From assembly GCF_003966155.1 (NCBI RefSeq), contig NZ_RXNS01000005.1:62001-126000 (forward strand): a stretch of DNA of 64,000 nucleotides, read 5' to 3'. Within the stretch, counting starts at the first letter, position 1, and each line of letters begins with the position of its first letter. This document shows, piece after piece, positions 44,909-53,939 of this stretch. The notes beneath the pieces were generated by a model, which ran no database searches, had not been told where the DNA came from, and worked only from the letters and a program-made list of their open reading frames with translations. Source of the stretch: Halomonas nitroreducens (GTDB taxonomy: Bacteria > Pseudomonadota > Gammaproteobacteria > Pseudomonadales > Halomonadaceae). Position numbers and translations under genes: made by a program.

Positions 44909-46069
44909 ATGGCGATGGCTGAGCTGACTCGGGGGTTGCGGGGGCGGCCCGTCAAGCCCCCCCAGAGCGGCATGTCGCGACGGCGCAGCCTCTGGGAGCG
45001 CATCCACCTGGATCCGTGGCTGCTGGGCATGCTGCTGCTGCTGATGCTTTCCGGTCTGGTGGTGCTCTACAGCGCCAGTGGCCAGCGGCTCGACGTGGTG
45101 ATCGCCCAGGCCGTGCGCTTCGGGGTCGCGCTGACGGGGATGGTGATCATCGCCCAGTTCACACCCGCGACCCTGCTGCGCTGGGCCCTGCCGGCCTACC
45201 TGGCGGGCATGGCCATGCTGGTGGCGGTGGAGGTCATGGGCGACATGGGCATGGGTGCCCAGCGCTGGCTGGTGATCCCCGGGGTGGTGCGCTTCCAGCC
45301 CTCGGAGATGATGAAGCTCGCCGTGCCAATGATGGTGGCGGCCTGGCTGAGTCGTCGGGAGCTGCCGCCCGGCTGGCAGGATCTGGCGGTCTGCGCCGTG
45401 TTGATCGGCGCCCCGGTGCTGCTGATCGCCCGCCAGCCCGACCTTGGCACCTCGCTGCTGGTGGCCCTGGCCGCGGTCTTCGTGATCCTGCTGGCGGGGC
45501 TGTCCTGGCGCGTCATCCTCGCGCTCGGGGTGCTGGCGGCCTCGGCGCTGCCGCTATTGTGGGTGAACATGCACGACTACCAGCGCCAGCGGGTACTGAC
45601 CTTCCTCGACCCCGAGAGCGATCCTCTGGGGGCCGGCTGGAACATCATCCAGTCGACCACCGCCATCGGCAGCGGCGGGCTCTGGGGCAAGGGCTGGCTG
45701 CAGGGCACCCAGTCCCAGCTGGAGTTCCTGCCGGAACGCCACACCGACTTCATCGTCGCCGTGCTCGGCGAGGAGTTCGGCCTGGTGGGCATGCTCGCCT
45801 TCCTGGCCCTGTACCTGATGATCGTGTGCCGGGGCCTGTGGCTGGCCGGTGCCGCCCAGGAGACGTTCGGGCGCCTGCTGGCGGGGAGCATCATCCTGAC
45901 GTTCTTCATCTACGTGTTCGTCAATGTGGGAATGGTCAGCGGCATCCTGCCGGTGGTCGGGGTGCCCCTGCCGCTGGTCAGCTACGGCGGCACCTCCAGC
46001 GTGACCTTGCTGGCCGGTTTCGGTATTCTCATGGCCATCCATGCGCACCGCCGCCTGCTGCCGCGCTAG
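44909..46069 (+). CDS. rodA: Rod-shape SEDS glycosyltransferase RodA
   Basis: RodA polymerises lipid II into glycan strands with PBP2. The 386-residue SEDS protein has about ten membrane segments, GAQRWLVIPGVVRFQPSE-type conserved sequence, the W-x-I-x-Q segment AGWNIIQSTTAIGSGGLWGKG and FLPERHTDFIVAVLGEEFG, and the C-terminal PLPLVSYGGTSS. The catalytic Asp lies in the loop WNMHDYQ or nearby WxxxxD region, not fixed here. The ATG at 44909 is preferred: GGAGG lies 10 bases upstream, while the ATG at 44900 touches it; ATG 44915 is also possible. Confidence 0.95.
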   Translation: MAMAELTRGLRGRPVKPPQSGMSRRRSLWERIHLDPWLLGMLLLLMLSGLVVLYSASGQRLDVVIAQAVRFGVALTGMVIIAQFTPATLLRWALPAYLAGMAMLVAVEVMGDMGMGAQRWLVIPGVVRFQPSEMMKLAVPMMVAAWLSRRELPPGWQDLAVCAVLIGAPVLLIARQPDLGTSLLVALAAVFVILLAGLSWRVILALGVLAASALPLLWVNMHDYQRQRVLTFLDPESDPLGAGWNIIQSTTAIGSGGLWGKGWLQGTQSQLEFLPERHTDFIVAVLGEEFGLVGMLAFLALYLMIVCRGLWLAGAAQETFGRLLAGSIILTFFIYVFVNVGMVSGILPVVGVPLPLVSYGGTSSVTLLAGFGILMAIHAHRRLLPR

Positions 46070-46114
46070 GCCCTTTCGCCCCGGTGGCAGGCACATGATT
46101 CAGGGAGAGACGGG

Positions 46115-47179
46115 ATGACGGTGACGACGCTTTCACGGGGACGCAGGACGCTGGCCCTGGCGCTGGGCGGGCTGCTGGCCCTGGCGGCCGCGGGCGTATC
46201 GGCGGGGGACTTCGACCCGCGTCAGGGCGACGTCCGGGCGCTGGTGGATGAGGTGGCCGAGCGGGGCGTGGCCCGCGGCTGGCTCGAGGCGGCACTGGGA
46301 CAGGCGGATTTCCGCCAGGAGGTGCTGGATGCCATGTCCAAGGCGGCCGAATACCACCTGGTCTGGCACGAGTACCGCGATATCTTCCTCGGCGAGGAGC
46401 GCATCGCCAAGGGCGCGGCCTTCATCGAGGCCCATCCCGCCGCCTTCGAACGCGCCCAGGCCGAGTACGGGGTGCCACCGGAGATCATCGCCGCCATCCT
46501 CGGCGTCGAGACCCGCTATGGGGAAGTGACCGGCGATCACCGGGTCCTCGACTCGCTGTCCACCCTGGCCTTCCATCATCCCCGCCGCGGTGACTTCTTC
46601 CGCGGCGAGCTGGCCGCCTTCCTGGAGATTGCCTATCGCCAGGAGGTCGCGCCGGACAGCATCGAGGGGTCCTACGCCGGTGCCATGGGCTATCCCCAGT
46701 TCATTCCCACCAGCTATCGCGCCTATGCGGTGGACTTCGACGGCGACGGCCAGCGCAACCTCTGGACCGACCCGGTGGATGCCATCGGCAGCATCGCCAA
46801 CTACTTCGCCGAGCATCGCTGGCGGCCCGGCGCTCCCGTCTACCACGAGGCCGAGGGGCCGGCGACTCCGCCCGAGGGCATCGCCTTCAACCAGGCGAAG
46901 CCGCCGTCGATGAGCGTGGCCGAGCTGCGCGAGCGGGGCATCACGCCCCGGGACACGCTGGCCGCCGAGACCCGCGTGGTGCCCCTGGCACTGGCCATGG
47001 TCGACGGCACGACTCGTTACCGGCTGGGCCGCGACAACTTCTACGTGATCACCCGCTACAACCACAGCTACCTCTATGCCATGGCGGTGACCGAACTCGC
47101 CGAGGCGATCGCCGAGGCCCGGGGCCGCGCCCCCGGCTGGTTCGAGTCGACCGCCGCCGATCGGGAGGGGAGCCAATGA
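46115..47179 (+). CDS. mltB: Lytic murein transglycosylase B
   Basis: MltB cleaves glycan strands to 1,6-anhydroMurNAc ends. The 354-residue protein has a signal peptide (about 1-30, no lipobox cysteine seen at the cleavage site), and the MltB-type catalytic domain with the acid Glu132 in ILGVETRYGE, RGDFFRGELAAFLEIA, and YAGAMGYPQFIPTSY. As it lacks a lipobox it may be a soluble periplasmic form. The start is the ATG at 46115 after GGGAGAGACGGG. Its stop overlaps rlpA (ATGA). Confidence 0.92.
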   Translation: MTVTTLSRGRRTLALALGGLLALAAAGVSAGDFDPRQGDVRALVDEVAERGVARGWLEAALGQADFRQEVLDAMSKAAEYHLVWHEYRDIFLGEERIAKGAAFIEAHPAAFERAQAEYGVPPEIIAAILGVETRYGEVTGDHRVLDSLSTLAFHHPRRGDFFRGELAAFLEIAYRQEVAPDSIEGSYAGAMGYPQFIPTSYRAYAVDFDGDGQRNLWTDPVDAIGSIANYFAEHRWRPGAPVYHEAEGPATPPEGIAFNQAKPPSMSVAELRERGITPRDTLAAETRVVPLALAMVDGTTRYRLGRDNFYVITRYNHSYLYAMAVTELAEAIAEARGRAPGWFESTAADREGSQ

Positions 47180-48177
47180 AAGCCTGGTGGCTGGTCGCGC
47201 TCGCGGCCCTGTGGCTCGGCGGCTGTGCCGGGGGCGGCGGCAGCCGTCCCGCCGACGTCGGGGGTGCCGCCGGGGCGCCGGGGATTGCCGGCGACGGCGA
47301 GCGCTACGCCATGAGCAGCGACGCCTATCCCGAGGAGCCGCCGGACGTCAGCCAGGTGCCCGATGCGGTACCGCGGGTGGAGGCACCCTCCCGGGCGGGC
47401 AATCGGGCCAGCTACGAGGTGTGGGGCAAGACCTATCACGTGCTGCCCGATGCCAGTGGCTACGAGCGGCGGGGCACCGCCTCCTGGTACGGCAAGAAGT
47501 TCCACGGCTACGCGACCTCCAACGGCGAGATCTACGACATGTACAAGATGAGCGCCGCCCATCGCTCGCTGCCGCTGCCCACCTATGCACGGGTCACCAA
47601 CCTGGACAACAACCGCTCGGTGATCGTGCGGGTCAACGATCGCGGGCCCTTCCACAGCGAGCGGGAGATCGACCTGTCCTATGCCGCCGCGGCACGACTG
47701 GACATCCTCGATCGTGGCACCGGCCGGGTACGGGTCGAGGCCATCGACGCCCGCGACTGGCAGGCCCGGCGCGGCGACGCCGCGGCCAGCCGCGACCAGC
47801 CGGCGACGGCTGCCACCGTACCGAGCGCCCCCGAGGCCCGCTCCACCGAGGCCGGGCAGGGAGCGGCCAGCGGCGCGGTGAACGCGGCCAGCGGGGCGGG
47901 CGGGCCCGCCGCGCCCCAAGATCCCGCGGACGGTGGCCCCGCGGGGCACCGCCCGATCTACCTGCAGGTGGCCGCCCTGGGCTCGGCGGATAATGCTCGC
48001 GCCCTCAAGGTCAGGCTCCAGGCCTCGCTGGATCGCCCGGTGCGCGTAGCCAGCGCGGCGGGCATGCACCGTGTCCAGGTCGGCCCCCTCGAGAACTCGG
48101 CCCAGCTCGATCCGCTGCGTGGCGAGCTGCGCCGCGCCGGTTTCGACAAGGCCTTTGTCGTCGACGGTGCCGAGTGA
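47176..48177 (+). CDS. rlpA: Septal ring lytic transglycosylase RlpA (lipoprotein)
   Basis: RlpA is an outer-membrane lipoprotein that cuts glycan strands lacking stem peptides. The 333-residue protein has a lipobox signal (LWLGGC, Cys17), a double-psi beta-barrel with GTASWYGKKFHGYATSNGE and VIVRVNDRGPFH (catalytic Glu and Asp positions), an Ala/Pro-rich linker (about 195-255) and a C-terminal SPOR domain (about 258-330) that binds denuded glycan. It is coupled to mltB by a four-base overlap. Confidence 0.94.
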   Translation: MKAWWLVALAALWLGGCAGGGGSRPADVGGAAGAPGIAGDGERYAMSSDAYPEEPPDVSQVPDAVPRVEAPSRAGNRASYEVWGKTYHVLPDASGYERRGTASWYGKKFHGYATSNGEIYDMYKMSAAHRSLPLPTYARVTNLDNNRSVIVRVNDRGPFHSEREIDLSYAAAARLDILDRGTGRVRVEAIDARDWQARRGDAAASRDQPATAATVPSAPEARSTEAGQGAASGAVNAASGAGGPAAPQDPADGGPAGHRPIYLQVAALGSADNARALKVRLQASLDRPVRVASAAGMHRVQVGPLENSAQLDPLRGELRRAGFDKAFVVDGAE

Positions 48178-48236
48178 GCTCGGCGTCCCGTCATCGTCCA
48201 TCGATCACCCTGATGCACCCGAAGAGACCACCATCC

Positions 48237-49454
48237 ATGAAAGTCCTGCGTTCGTTCCGTTTCCGCCGGCTCGTGCCGGTCCTGTTGGCCTGCCTGTCGC
48301 TGGTGGCGTCGCCGCTGCTGGCCCAGACGCCGCAGCCCCAGCAGCCACCGCAGCCCCAGACCATGATTCCGGCACCACCGCGGCTGGCCGCGACTTCCTG
48401 GATCCTGATGGACGCCGACAGCGGCCGCGTGCTAGCCCAGCACAACCCGGACGAGCGCCTGCCGCCGGCCAGCCTGACCAAGCTGATGACCGCCTACCTG
48501 GTGGAGCGTGAGCTGAACAGCGGCAATATCGCCCCCGATGACCTGGTGCCGGTCAGCGAGAAGGCCTGGCGGACCGGTGGCTCGAAGATGTTCATCGAGG
48601 TCGGCGAGCAGGTGCCGGTCAGCGAGCTGCTGCATGGCATCGTCATCGTCTCCGGTAACGACGCCAGCGTGGCCATGGCCGAGTACCTGGCCGGGGGCAC
48701 CGAACCCTTCGCCGATATCATGAACCAGCACGCTGCACGGCTGGGAATGACCAATACCCACTTCGTCAACCCGACCGGGCTGCCCGACGAGAACCACTAC
48801 TCCTCGGCCCGCGACCTGTCGCTGCTGGCCCAGCACATCATCAACGACTATCCCCAGCATTACCGCATCTACCGCCAGAAGCAGTTCACCTACAGTGGAA
48901 TCGAGCAGCCCAACCGCAACCGCCTGCTGTGGCGGGATGCCAGCGTCGACGGCCTGAAGACCGGCTGGACCGAGGAGGCTGGCTACTGCCTGGTGTCCTC
49001 CGCCGAGCGCGACGACATGCGCTTGATCTCGGTGGTCATGGGCACCGCCTCCGAGGAGGCTCGCGCCCAGGAGACCCAGAAGCTGCTCAGCTACGGGTTC
49101 CGCTACTACGAGACCCTCAAGCTGTATGATCAGGGCGCCGTGCTCAACACGCCGCGCGTCTGGGGCGGTGACAAGAACGAGCTGCGTGTCGGGGTCGACA
49201 GCAATGTCTTCATGACGGTGCCCCGCGACCGCAATCAGGAACTCACCGCCAAGCTCGACCTCCAGGCGGACCTCACCGCGCCCATCGCCGCCGGCGAGAC
49301 GGTCGGGCAGATGGAGGTGCGGCTCGGCGACGAGGTAGTCGGCGAGCGGCCGCTGCTGGCCCTGGAGGCCATCGAGGAGGGCGGTTTCTTCAAGCGCCTG
49401 TTCGACAAGGTGCAGCGCTTCTTCACCAACCTGCTGGGCGGTTTCTTCGACTGA
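48237..49454 (+). CDS. dacA: D-Ala-D-Ala carboxypeptidase (PBP5/6 type)
   Basis: DacA trims the last D-alanine from murein pentapeptides and so limits cross-linking. The 405-residue protein has a signal peptide (about 1-30), a Gln/Pro-rich stretch (31-48), the PBP motifs SLTK (Ser79, Lys82), SGN (139-141) and KTG (241-243), a C-terminal beta-domain and an amphipathic anchor FFKRLFDKVQRFFTNLLGGFF that holds it to the inner membrane. The ATG at 48237 fits the signal peptide. It closes the mrdA-rodA-mltB-rlpA-dacA block. Confidence 0.95.
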   Translation: MKVLRSFRFRRLVPVLLACLSLVASPLLAQTPQPQQPPQPQTMIPAPPRLAATSWILMDADSGRVLAQHNPDERLPPASLTKLMTAYLVERELNSGNIAPDDLVPVSEKAWRTGGSKMFIEVGEQVPVSELLHGIVIVSGNDASVAMAEYLAGGTEPFADIMNQHAARLGMTNTHFVNPTGLPDENHYSSARDLSLLAQHIINDYPQHYRIYRQKQFTYSGIEQPNRNRLLWRDASVDGLKTGWTEEAGYCLVSSAERDDMRLISVVMGTASEEARAQETQKLLSYGFRYYETLKLYDQGAVLNTPRVWGGDKNELRVGVDSNVFMTVPRDRNQELTAKLDLQADLTAPIAAGETVGQMEVRLGDEVVGERPLLALEAIEEGGFFKRLFDKVQRFFTNLLGGFFD

Positions 49455-49469
49455 GCCGGGCCGGCGCCT

Positions 49470-49498
49470 ACCCGCGCCCTTGGTGGCAGGGCGCGGGT
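49470..49498 (+). terminator. Hairpin after dacA
   Basis: ACCCGCGCCCT and AGGGCGCGGGT form an 11-bp stem around TGGTGGC, 15 bases after the dacA stop. The T tail is poor (TGAGTAG), so efficiency is uncertain. Confidence 0.5.
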
Positions 49499-49537
49499 TG
49501 AGTAGAATGGTCGGGTATTCTTCCAGATGGGTGAGGG

Positions 49538-49852
49538 ATGAACGACAAGACTCTGCGTGATCTTCGCCAGCCGTCCACCGGCCGTCGTGCCGGCAAGTCG
49601 CCGAAGATCACCTTTCCCTGCGATTATCCGATCAAGGTCGTGGGCGATGCCGCCGAGGACTTTGCCGCCATGGTATGCCAGGTGGTCACGCGCCACGCAC
49701 CCGACTTCGATGCGCAGTGCATCCAGGTGGTGCCGAGTCGCAATGGCCGCTTCCAGTCCGTGCGGCTGACCCTGCGGGCCACCGGCGAGGTGCAGCTGAA
49801 GGCGCTGTTCACCGAGCTCAAGGCCAGCGGGCGCGTGCACATGGTGGTCTGA
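49538..49852 (+). CDS. ybeD: YbeD/DUF493 family protein
   Basis: The 104-residue protein has the DUF493 (YbeD) ACT-like fold: [42 protein letters not shown] and [17 protein letters not shown]. The family is linked by position to lipB and is thought to be regulatory, with function unproven. It lies between dacA and lipB, the usual place, one base before the lipB GTG. Confidence 0.92.
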   Translation: MNDKTLRDLRQPSTGRRAGKSPKITFPCDYPIKVVGDAAEDFAAMVCQVVTRHAPDFDAQCIQVVPSRNGRFQSVRLTLRATGEVQLKALFTELKASGRVHMVV

Positions 49853-49853
49853 G

Positions 49854-50495
49854 GTGGAGCCGCTGCAGGTGTATCGCCTGGGCCGCCGCCCCTACGAGCC
49901 GGTGTGGCGGGCCATGCGCGATCTCACCGACGGCCGCGACCCCGCGACCCCCGATCAGCTGTGGCTGGTCGAGCATGACCCGGTGTTCACCCAAGGGCAG
50001 GCCGGCAAGCCCGAGCACCTGCTGATGCCCGGTGACATTCCCGTCGTGCAGACCGACCGCGGCGGGCAGGTGACCTACCACGGGCCGGGCCAGGTGGTGC
50101 TCTATCCACTGCTCGACGTGCGCCGCGCCCGGCTGGGCGTGCGCGACTTGGTGAGTGCCCTGGAGAACGCGACCATCGCCCTGCTCGCCGACTACGGGGT
50201 CGAGGCTCATGCCCGGCCGGATGCGCCCGGTGTCTATGTGGGCGAGGCCAAGATCGCCTCCCTGGGCCTGCGTATCCGGCGCGGGGCGAGCTTTCATGGC
50301 ATTGCCCTGAACGTCGACGGCGACCTCTCGCCCTTCGCCCGCATCAATCCCTGCGGCTATGCCGGCATGGCCATGACGCGGCTGGTCGATGTGGCGCCAG
50401 CCTCGCCGGGCGTGGACACGGTCGCCGAGGCGCTGGCCGCCTGCCTGGCCCGTGAGTTGGGAAGAGAGCTGGTCGACGCAGCAACACAAAGGTAG
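49854..50495 (+). CDS. lipB: Octanoyl-[ACP]:protein N-octanoyltransferase
   Basis: LipB moves octanoyl groups from ACP to lipoyl domains of 2-oxoacid dehydrogenases and GcvH. The 213-residue protein has the conserved [25 protein letters not shown] with the catalytic lysine and [12 protein letters not shown] with the catalytic cysteine. The start is GTG at 49854, one base after the ybeD stop. LipA, the next enzyme in the pathway, converges from the other side of a terminator. Confidence 0.95.
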   Translation: MEPLQVYRLGRRPYEPVWRAMRDLTDGRDPATPDQLWLVEHDPVFTQGQAGKPEHLLMPGDIPVVQTDRGGQVTYHGPGQVVLYPLLDVRRARLGVRDLVSALENATIALLADYGVEAHARPDAPGVYVGEAKIASLGLRIRRGASFHGIALNVDGDLSPFARINPCGYAGMAMTRLVDVAPASPGVDTVAEALAACLARELGRELVDAATQR

Positions 50496-50510
50496 GGGGC
50501 GACCCCGAAC

Positions 50511-50544
50511 AAAAATCCCGAGGCCAGTGCCTCGGGATTTTTTT
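50511..50544 (+). terminator. Bidirectional rho-independent terminator between lipB and lipA
   Basis: AAAAATCCCGAGGC and GCCTCGGGATTTTT form a 14-bp stem around CAGT, with T-runs on both strands. It ends lipB transcripts and can end lipA transcripts. Confidence 0.92.
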
Positions 50545-50622
50545 ATGCCTCGCCGATCCGTGGCTAGCATGGGGATAAATGCTTGCGTTTGCTTTTCTGC
50601 TCGAACCTCGAACCTGTCCGCG

Positions 50623-51684
50623 TCAGCTCACATTGCGCGCGGGGATGAGGTTGGGGTCGTCGGTCGGCTGGCCCGGTACCTCGGCGGGGGAGGCCAGTTC
50701 CAGGCCCAGGTTGTTGTTCTCGAACACCCGGTCGGCTCGATAGCTGGAGCGTACCAGGGGGCCGGACGGCACCTCCATGAAGCCCTTCTCCAGGCCCTGC
50801 TGGCGATAGCGCTCGAACTCTTCCGGGGTGACCCAGCGTTCCACCGGCAGGTGGTTGCGGGTCGGGCGCAGGTACTGGCCGAGGGTGACGATGTCGACTC
50901 CGATGGCGCGCAGGTCGTCGAAGGTCTGGAGAATCTCGTCGTCGGTCTCGCCCAGCCCCAGCATCAGGCTGGTCTTGGTGATGACGTCCGGGCGATGGCG
51001 CTTGGCGTGGGCCAGCACCTCGAGGGTCTTGCGATAGCCGGCGCGGGGGTCGCGGACCCGCCGGGTCAGGCGCTCGACGGTCTCGACGTTCTGGGCAAAG
51101 ACCTCGAGGCCGGAATCGACGACCCGCTCGATGGCTCTCGGCGCCCCGTCGAAGTCGGGGGTCAGGGCCTCTACCGCGACCTCGGGGGTGCGGGCCTTGA
51201 TGGCGCGGATGCAGTCGGCATAGTGGCCGGCGCCGCCGTCGGGCAGGTCGTCACGGTCTACCGAGGTCAGCACGATGTAGCGCAGGCCCATGAGTTCCAC
51301 GGATTTGGCGGTATTCTCCGGCTCCTCGGCATCCAGCCAGCCCTTGGGGTTGCCTGTGTCCACCGCACAGAAGCGGCAGGCCCGGGTGCACACCGAGCCC
51401 ATCAGCATGATGGTGGCGGTGCCGTTGCTCCAGCACTCGCCCATGTTGGGGCAGTGGGATTCGGCGCAGACGGTGCTCAACCGGTGCTGGGCGACGTTCT
51501 TCTTCACGGCATCGAAGCGCTCGCCGCCGGGGATCTGGGCCCGCAGCCACTTCGGCTTGCGGCCGAGGGCCGGGCTCTCTTCGGTCTGCTGGCGCTGCTT
51601 CATGCCATCCTTGATGGCGGTCGCGCCGTGTTCGTTGCGATATTTCTCACCGCTGGACACATGCTTGGAGGTGTTGTTGCTCAT
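50623..51684 (-). CDS. lipA: Lipoyl synthase (radical SAM)
   Basis: LipA inserts two sulfurs into octanoyl-lysine to make lipoyl groups. The 353-residue protein carries both cluster motifs: the auxiliary cluster cysteines in [13 protein letters not shown] (Cys73, 78, 84) and the radical-[11 protein letters not shown] (Cys99, 103, 106). [16 protein letters not shown] and the late RSSYRA serine motif (the RSSY arginine-serine that ligates the auxiliary cluster) are present. The ATG at 51682-51684 was chosen over a longer frame. It is convergent with lipB rather than in the same operon. Confidence 0.96.
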   Translation of the reverse strand: MSNNTSKHVSSGEKYRNEHGATAIKDGMKQRQQTEESPALGRKPKWLRAQIPGGERFDAVKKNVAQHRLSTVCAESHCPNMGECWSNGTATIMLMGSVCTRACRFCAVDTGNPKGWLDAEEPENTAKSVELMGLRYIVLTSVDRDDLPDGGAGHYADCIRAIKARTPEVAVEALTPDFDGAPRAIERVVDSGLEVFAQNVETVERLTRRVRDPRAGYRKTLEVLAHAKRHRPDVITKTSLMLGLGETDDEILQTFDDLRAIGVDIVTLGQYLRPTRNHLPVERWVTPEEFERYRQQGLEKGFMEVPSGPLVRSSYRADRVFENNNLGLELASPAEVPGQPTDDPNLIPARNVS

Positions 51685-51831
51685 CAGCTGGAAGCCTCTC
51701 CACTCGGCGTCGGGTCGCCAGGCGTGTGCGTCGTCCGGTGACGGCAAGCGGGGGACGGCCGGCGACAGGCGTGGCGTGTATCGGTCTTGGCGCGCTAAGT
51801 TACCATATTCGCGGCCTGGCTGGACAGGCGC

Positions 51832-52818
51832 TCAGTTCGCGGCCTCGGGCAGGCAGGCCACATCGTGGCTGGGCAGCGGGGCGGGGTCGGCACTGAAGTG
51901 GGCCTGCAGCTCGTTGAGGTGATCGCGCACGAAGCGCAGGAACAGCTCGGTCACCGGGGTGGGGAAGCGCTCCCGGTGATAGACGGTGCACCAGGAGTGG
52001 CGCAGCGGAAAGCCCGGCAGGTCGAGGCGCGAAAGCAGCCCGGCCTCGAGTTCCAGGCGCACCGCCAGGCGCGGCAGCACCGCGACCCCGAGCTGGGCCA
52101 TGACGCCCTGCTTGACCGCCTCGTTGGTGCCCATCTCGATGGCATGGGACAGCGCCACGTCCTGCTCGGCGGCGAGTTCTTCCAGGGCGCCCCGTACGCC
52201 GGAGCCGGGTTCGCGCATCAGCAGGTAGTGACGGGCCAGGTCTTCCAGGGTCGGCCGGTGGGCCGCCAGCAGGGGGTGTCCCGGCCAGACCACCGGAATC
52301 ATCTCGTTGTCGAGGATCGGCATGAACACCAGGTCCTCGTCCCGGGGCACTCGGGCCATGATCACCAGGTCGTCGCGCTGCTCGGCGAGGCGCTCGAGTG
52401 CCTGGGCGCGATTGCATACCCGCAGGCGGATCTGCACGTTGGGGTAGTGGGCGCGGAAGCGGGCCAGCAGGTGCGGCACCACGTACTGGGCGGTGGACAC
52501 CGCCGCCAGGTTGAGTTCGCCGCTGATGGTGCCGTCGAGGTCCGAGAGGCTCATCTGCAGCCGGGCGACCTGGCCGAAGATGGCCCGCGCCGAAGCGGCC
52601 AGGGCATCGGCGGCGGGCAGGATGTGCAGGGTGCGCCCGGCATAGCGGAACAGCGGCTGGCCCAGGGCCTGTTCGAGTTGGCGGATCTGGGCACTGACCG
52701 CCGGCTGGGTCAGTCCCAGGGCCTCGGCGGCCCGGGAATAGGACTGGCGTTCGTGGACGGCGCGGAAGACCTGGAGCTGGCGGAAGGTGAGGCGGTTGAG
52801 CAGTTTGGGTGTGGTCAT
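51832..52818 (-). CDS. LysR family transcriptional regulator
   Basis: The 328-residue protein has an N-terminal LysR helix-turn-helix: LTFRQLQVFRAVHERQSYSRA, then AAEALGLTQPAVSAQIRQLE. The C-terminal part is a periplasmic-binding-protein-like effector domain. The start is the ATG at 52816-52818; frames running further upstream lie in the divergent gene. The N-terminal tone resembles CbbR-like regulators, but no cbb genes are near. It is divergent from the biotin-carboxylase-like gene with a 94-base gap, the standard setting for a LysR protein and its target, so it may control that gene and the DUF3141 gene behind it. Confidence 0.88.
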   Translation of the reverse strand: MTTPKLLNRLTFRQLQVFRAVHERQSYSRAAEALGLTQPAVSAQIRQLEQALGQPLFRYAGRTLHILPAADALAASARAIFGQVARLQMSLSDLDGTISGELNLAAVSTAQYVVPHLLARFRAHYPNVQIRLRVCNRAQALERLAEQRDDLVIMARVPRDEDLVFMPILDNEMIPVVWPGHPLLAAHRPTLEDLARHYLLMREPGSGVRGALEELAAEQDVALSHAIEMGTNEAVKQGVMAQLGVAVLPRLAVRLELEAGLLSRLDLPGFPLRHSWCTVYHRERFPTPVTELFLRFVRDHLNELQAHFSADPAPLPSHDVACLPEAAN

Positions 52819-52912
52819 GGCATCGTCCAGTGGGGCGGGGCGCGGCGACGTCCGTGTCTGCCGTCCCGACATGCTAGCATCGCCTCTCTCTTGCAAGCCA
52901 TCCGGAGTGACC

Positions 52913-53818
52913 ATGTCAGGATCCCCCCCTGCGGTTTCCCGCCTGCTGGTCGTCGCGACCGGCCCGGGCGGTCTTCGCCTGCGCCAGGCCTGTGCCGAGC
53001 TCGGCCTGACGGCCATCCTGGCCAGTGGCAGCGCCGAGGCACTGGTGGCCCGTGCCCTCGAAGCGGGCTGCGAGGCCCTGCACCCCGGCGAGGGGGAGGC
53101 CGTCGAGCAGCTGGCGCTGGCCGAGGCCTGCCGGCGTGCCGGCCTGCGCTTCCTCGGCTCGCCGGCCCCCCTGCTGGCGGCCATGGCCGAGGGCGGGGGC
53201 ATGCGCCGGCGGATGCGCGAGGCCGGGTTGCCGCTGGCCTCGGCAGTCGCTGGCCGGGAAGTGCGGATGTCCCTGCTGGCCGACGGCCAGGGCCGGGTCG
53301 TCTACCTGGCGCCGCGTCAGCGCCTGCACGAGGCCCTCTCGGTGGCGCCGCTTGACTGGCTGACCGCCGAGCGCAGCACCTACCTGGGCCGCCTGGCGGG
53401 ACAGGGCGTCGCCGCCCTCGGGTTGACGGGCCTGGTGGAGGTGCGGTTTCGCGTCGAGGGCAATCGTCCGGGCTTCGCCGCCATGGCGCCGGGACCGACC
53501 GGCGACGAGGCCCTGGACGAGGCCCTGACCGGACTGGATCCGGTGGTCGAGCAACTGCGTGTACTGCTCGGCGGACGACTGCGGGAGCGCCAATCACGAC
53601 TCGCGCAACATGGCCATGCCCGGCTCTGGCGCCTCTCGTTGCCCCCGGAGGCCGGGCTGAGTGGTGGGCCGGGGCTGCGCCTGGACCGGGCGCGCGGCGA
53701 GGCCAGCGCTCGCCTGCTGGCCTGGGGGCGTCGGGCAGAGGAGGCCCGATACCGGGCGTGGCGGGGGCTGGTCGAGCTGCTGGGAGAAGCGCAAGCGACC
53801 CGCTTGACCTTGATCTGA
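52913..53818 (+). CDS. Shortened biotin-carboxylase-like protein
   Basis: The 301-residue protein begins RLLVVATGPGGLRLRQACAE and ALHPGEGEAVEQLALAEACR, which align with the first domain of AccC ([31 protein letters not shown]), followed by RFLGSPAPLLAAMAEGGGMR against the Acc[16 protein letters not shown]. Past this, the glycine-rich ATP loop GGGGRGM and the [10 protein letters not shown] catalytic segment are missing or unrecognisable, and the length is two-thirds of AccC. It is therefore unlikely to carboxylate biotin. It stands between a divergent LysR gene and the PHA-synthase-like gene on its own strand, 121 bases ahead of the latter. Confidence 0.6.
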   Translation: MSGSPPAVSRLLVVATGPGGLRLRQACAELGLTAILASGSAEALVARALEAGCEALHPGEGEAVEQLALAEACRRAGLRFLGSPAPLLAAMAEGGGMRRRMREAGLPLASAVAGREVRMSLLADGQGRVVYLAPRQRLHEALSVAPLDWLTAERSTYLGRLAGQGVAALGLTGLVEVRFRVEGNRPGFAAMAPGPTGDEALDEALTGLDPVVEQLRVLLGGRLRERQSRLAQHGHARLWRLSLPPEAGLSGGPGLRLDRARGEASARLLAWGRRAEEARYRAWRGLVELLGEAQATRLTLI

Positions 53819-53868
53819 GCCCGGCGTCTCCGGACAGCATCTCGCCGGGAGCCAATTTTTTCGCTATA

Positions 53869-53879
53869 TTGCACTGCAA
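53869..53879. promoter_or_regulatory. PhaR-like palindrome ahead of the DUF3141 gene
   Basis: TTGCACTGCAA contains TGC-N3-GCA, the core recognised by the polyhydroxyalkanoate repressor PhaR as known from Paracoccus and others. It follows a TATATT (-10-like, 53865-53870) directly and lies 61 bases before the DUF3141 ATG, so a bound repressor would block initiation. Confidence 0.45.
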
Positions 53880-53939
53880 CAAAGTCGAGTCTCACGCGGC
53901 GAATGCCCTTCGCCTTCCCATGGCCACCCATGGAGTCCA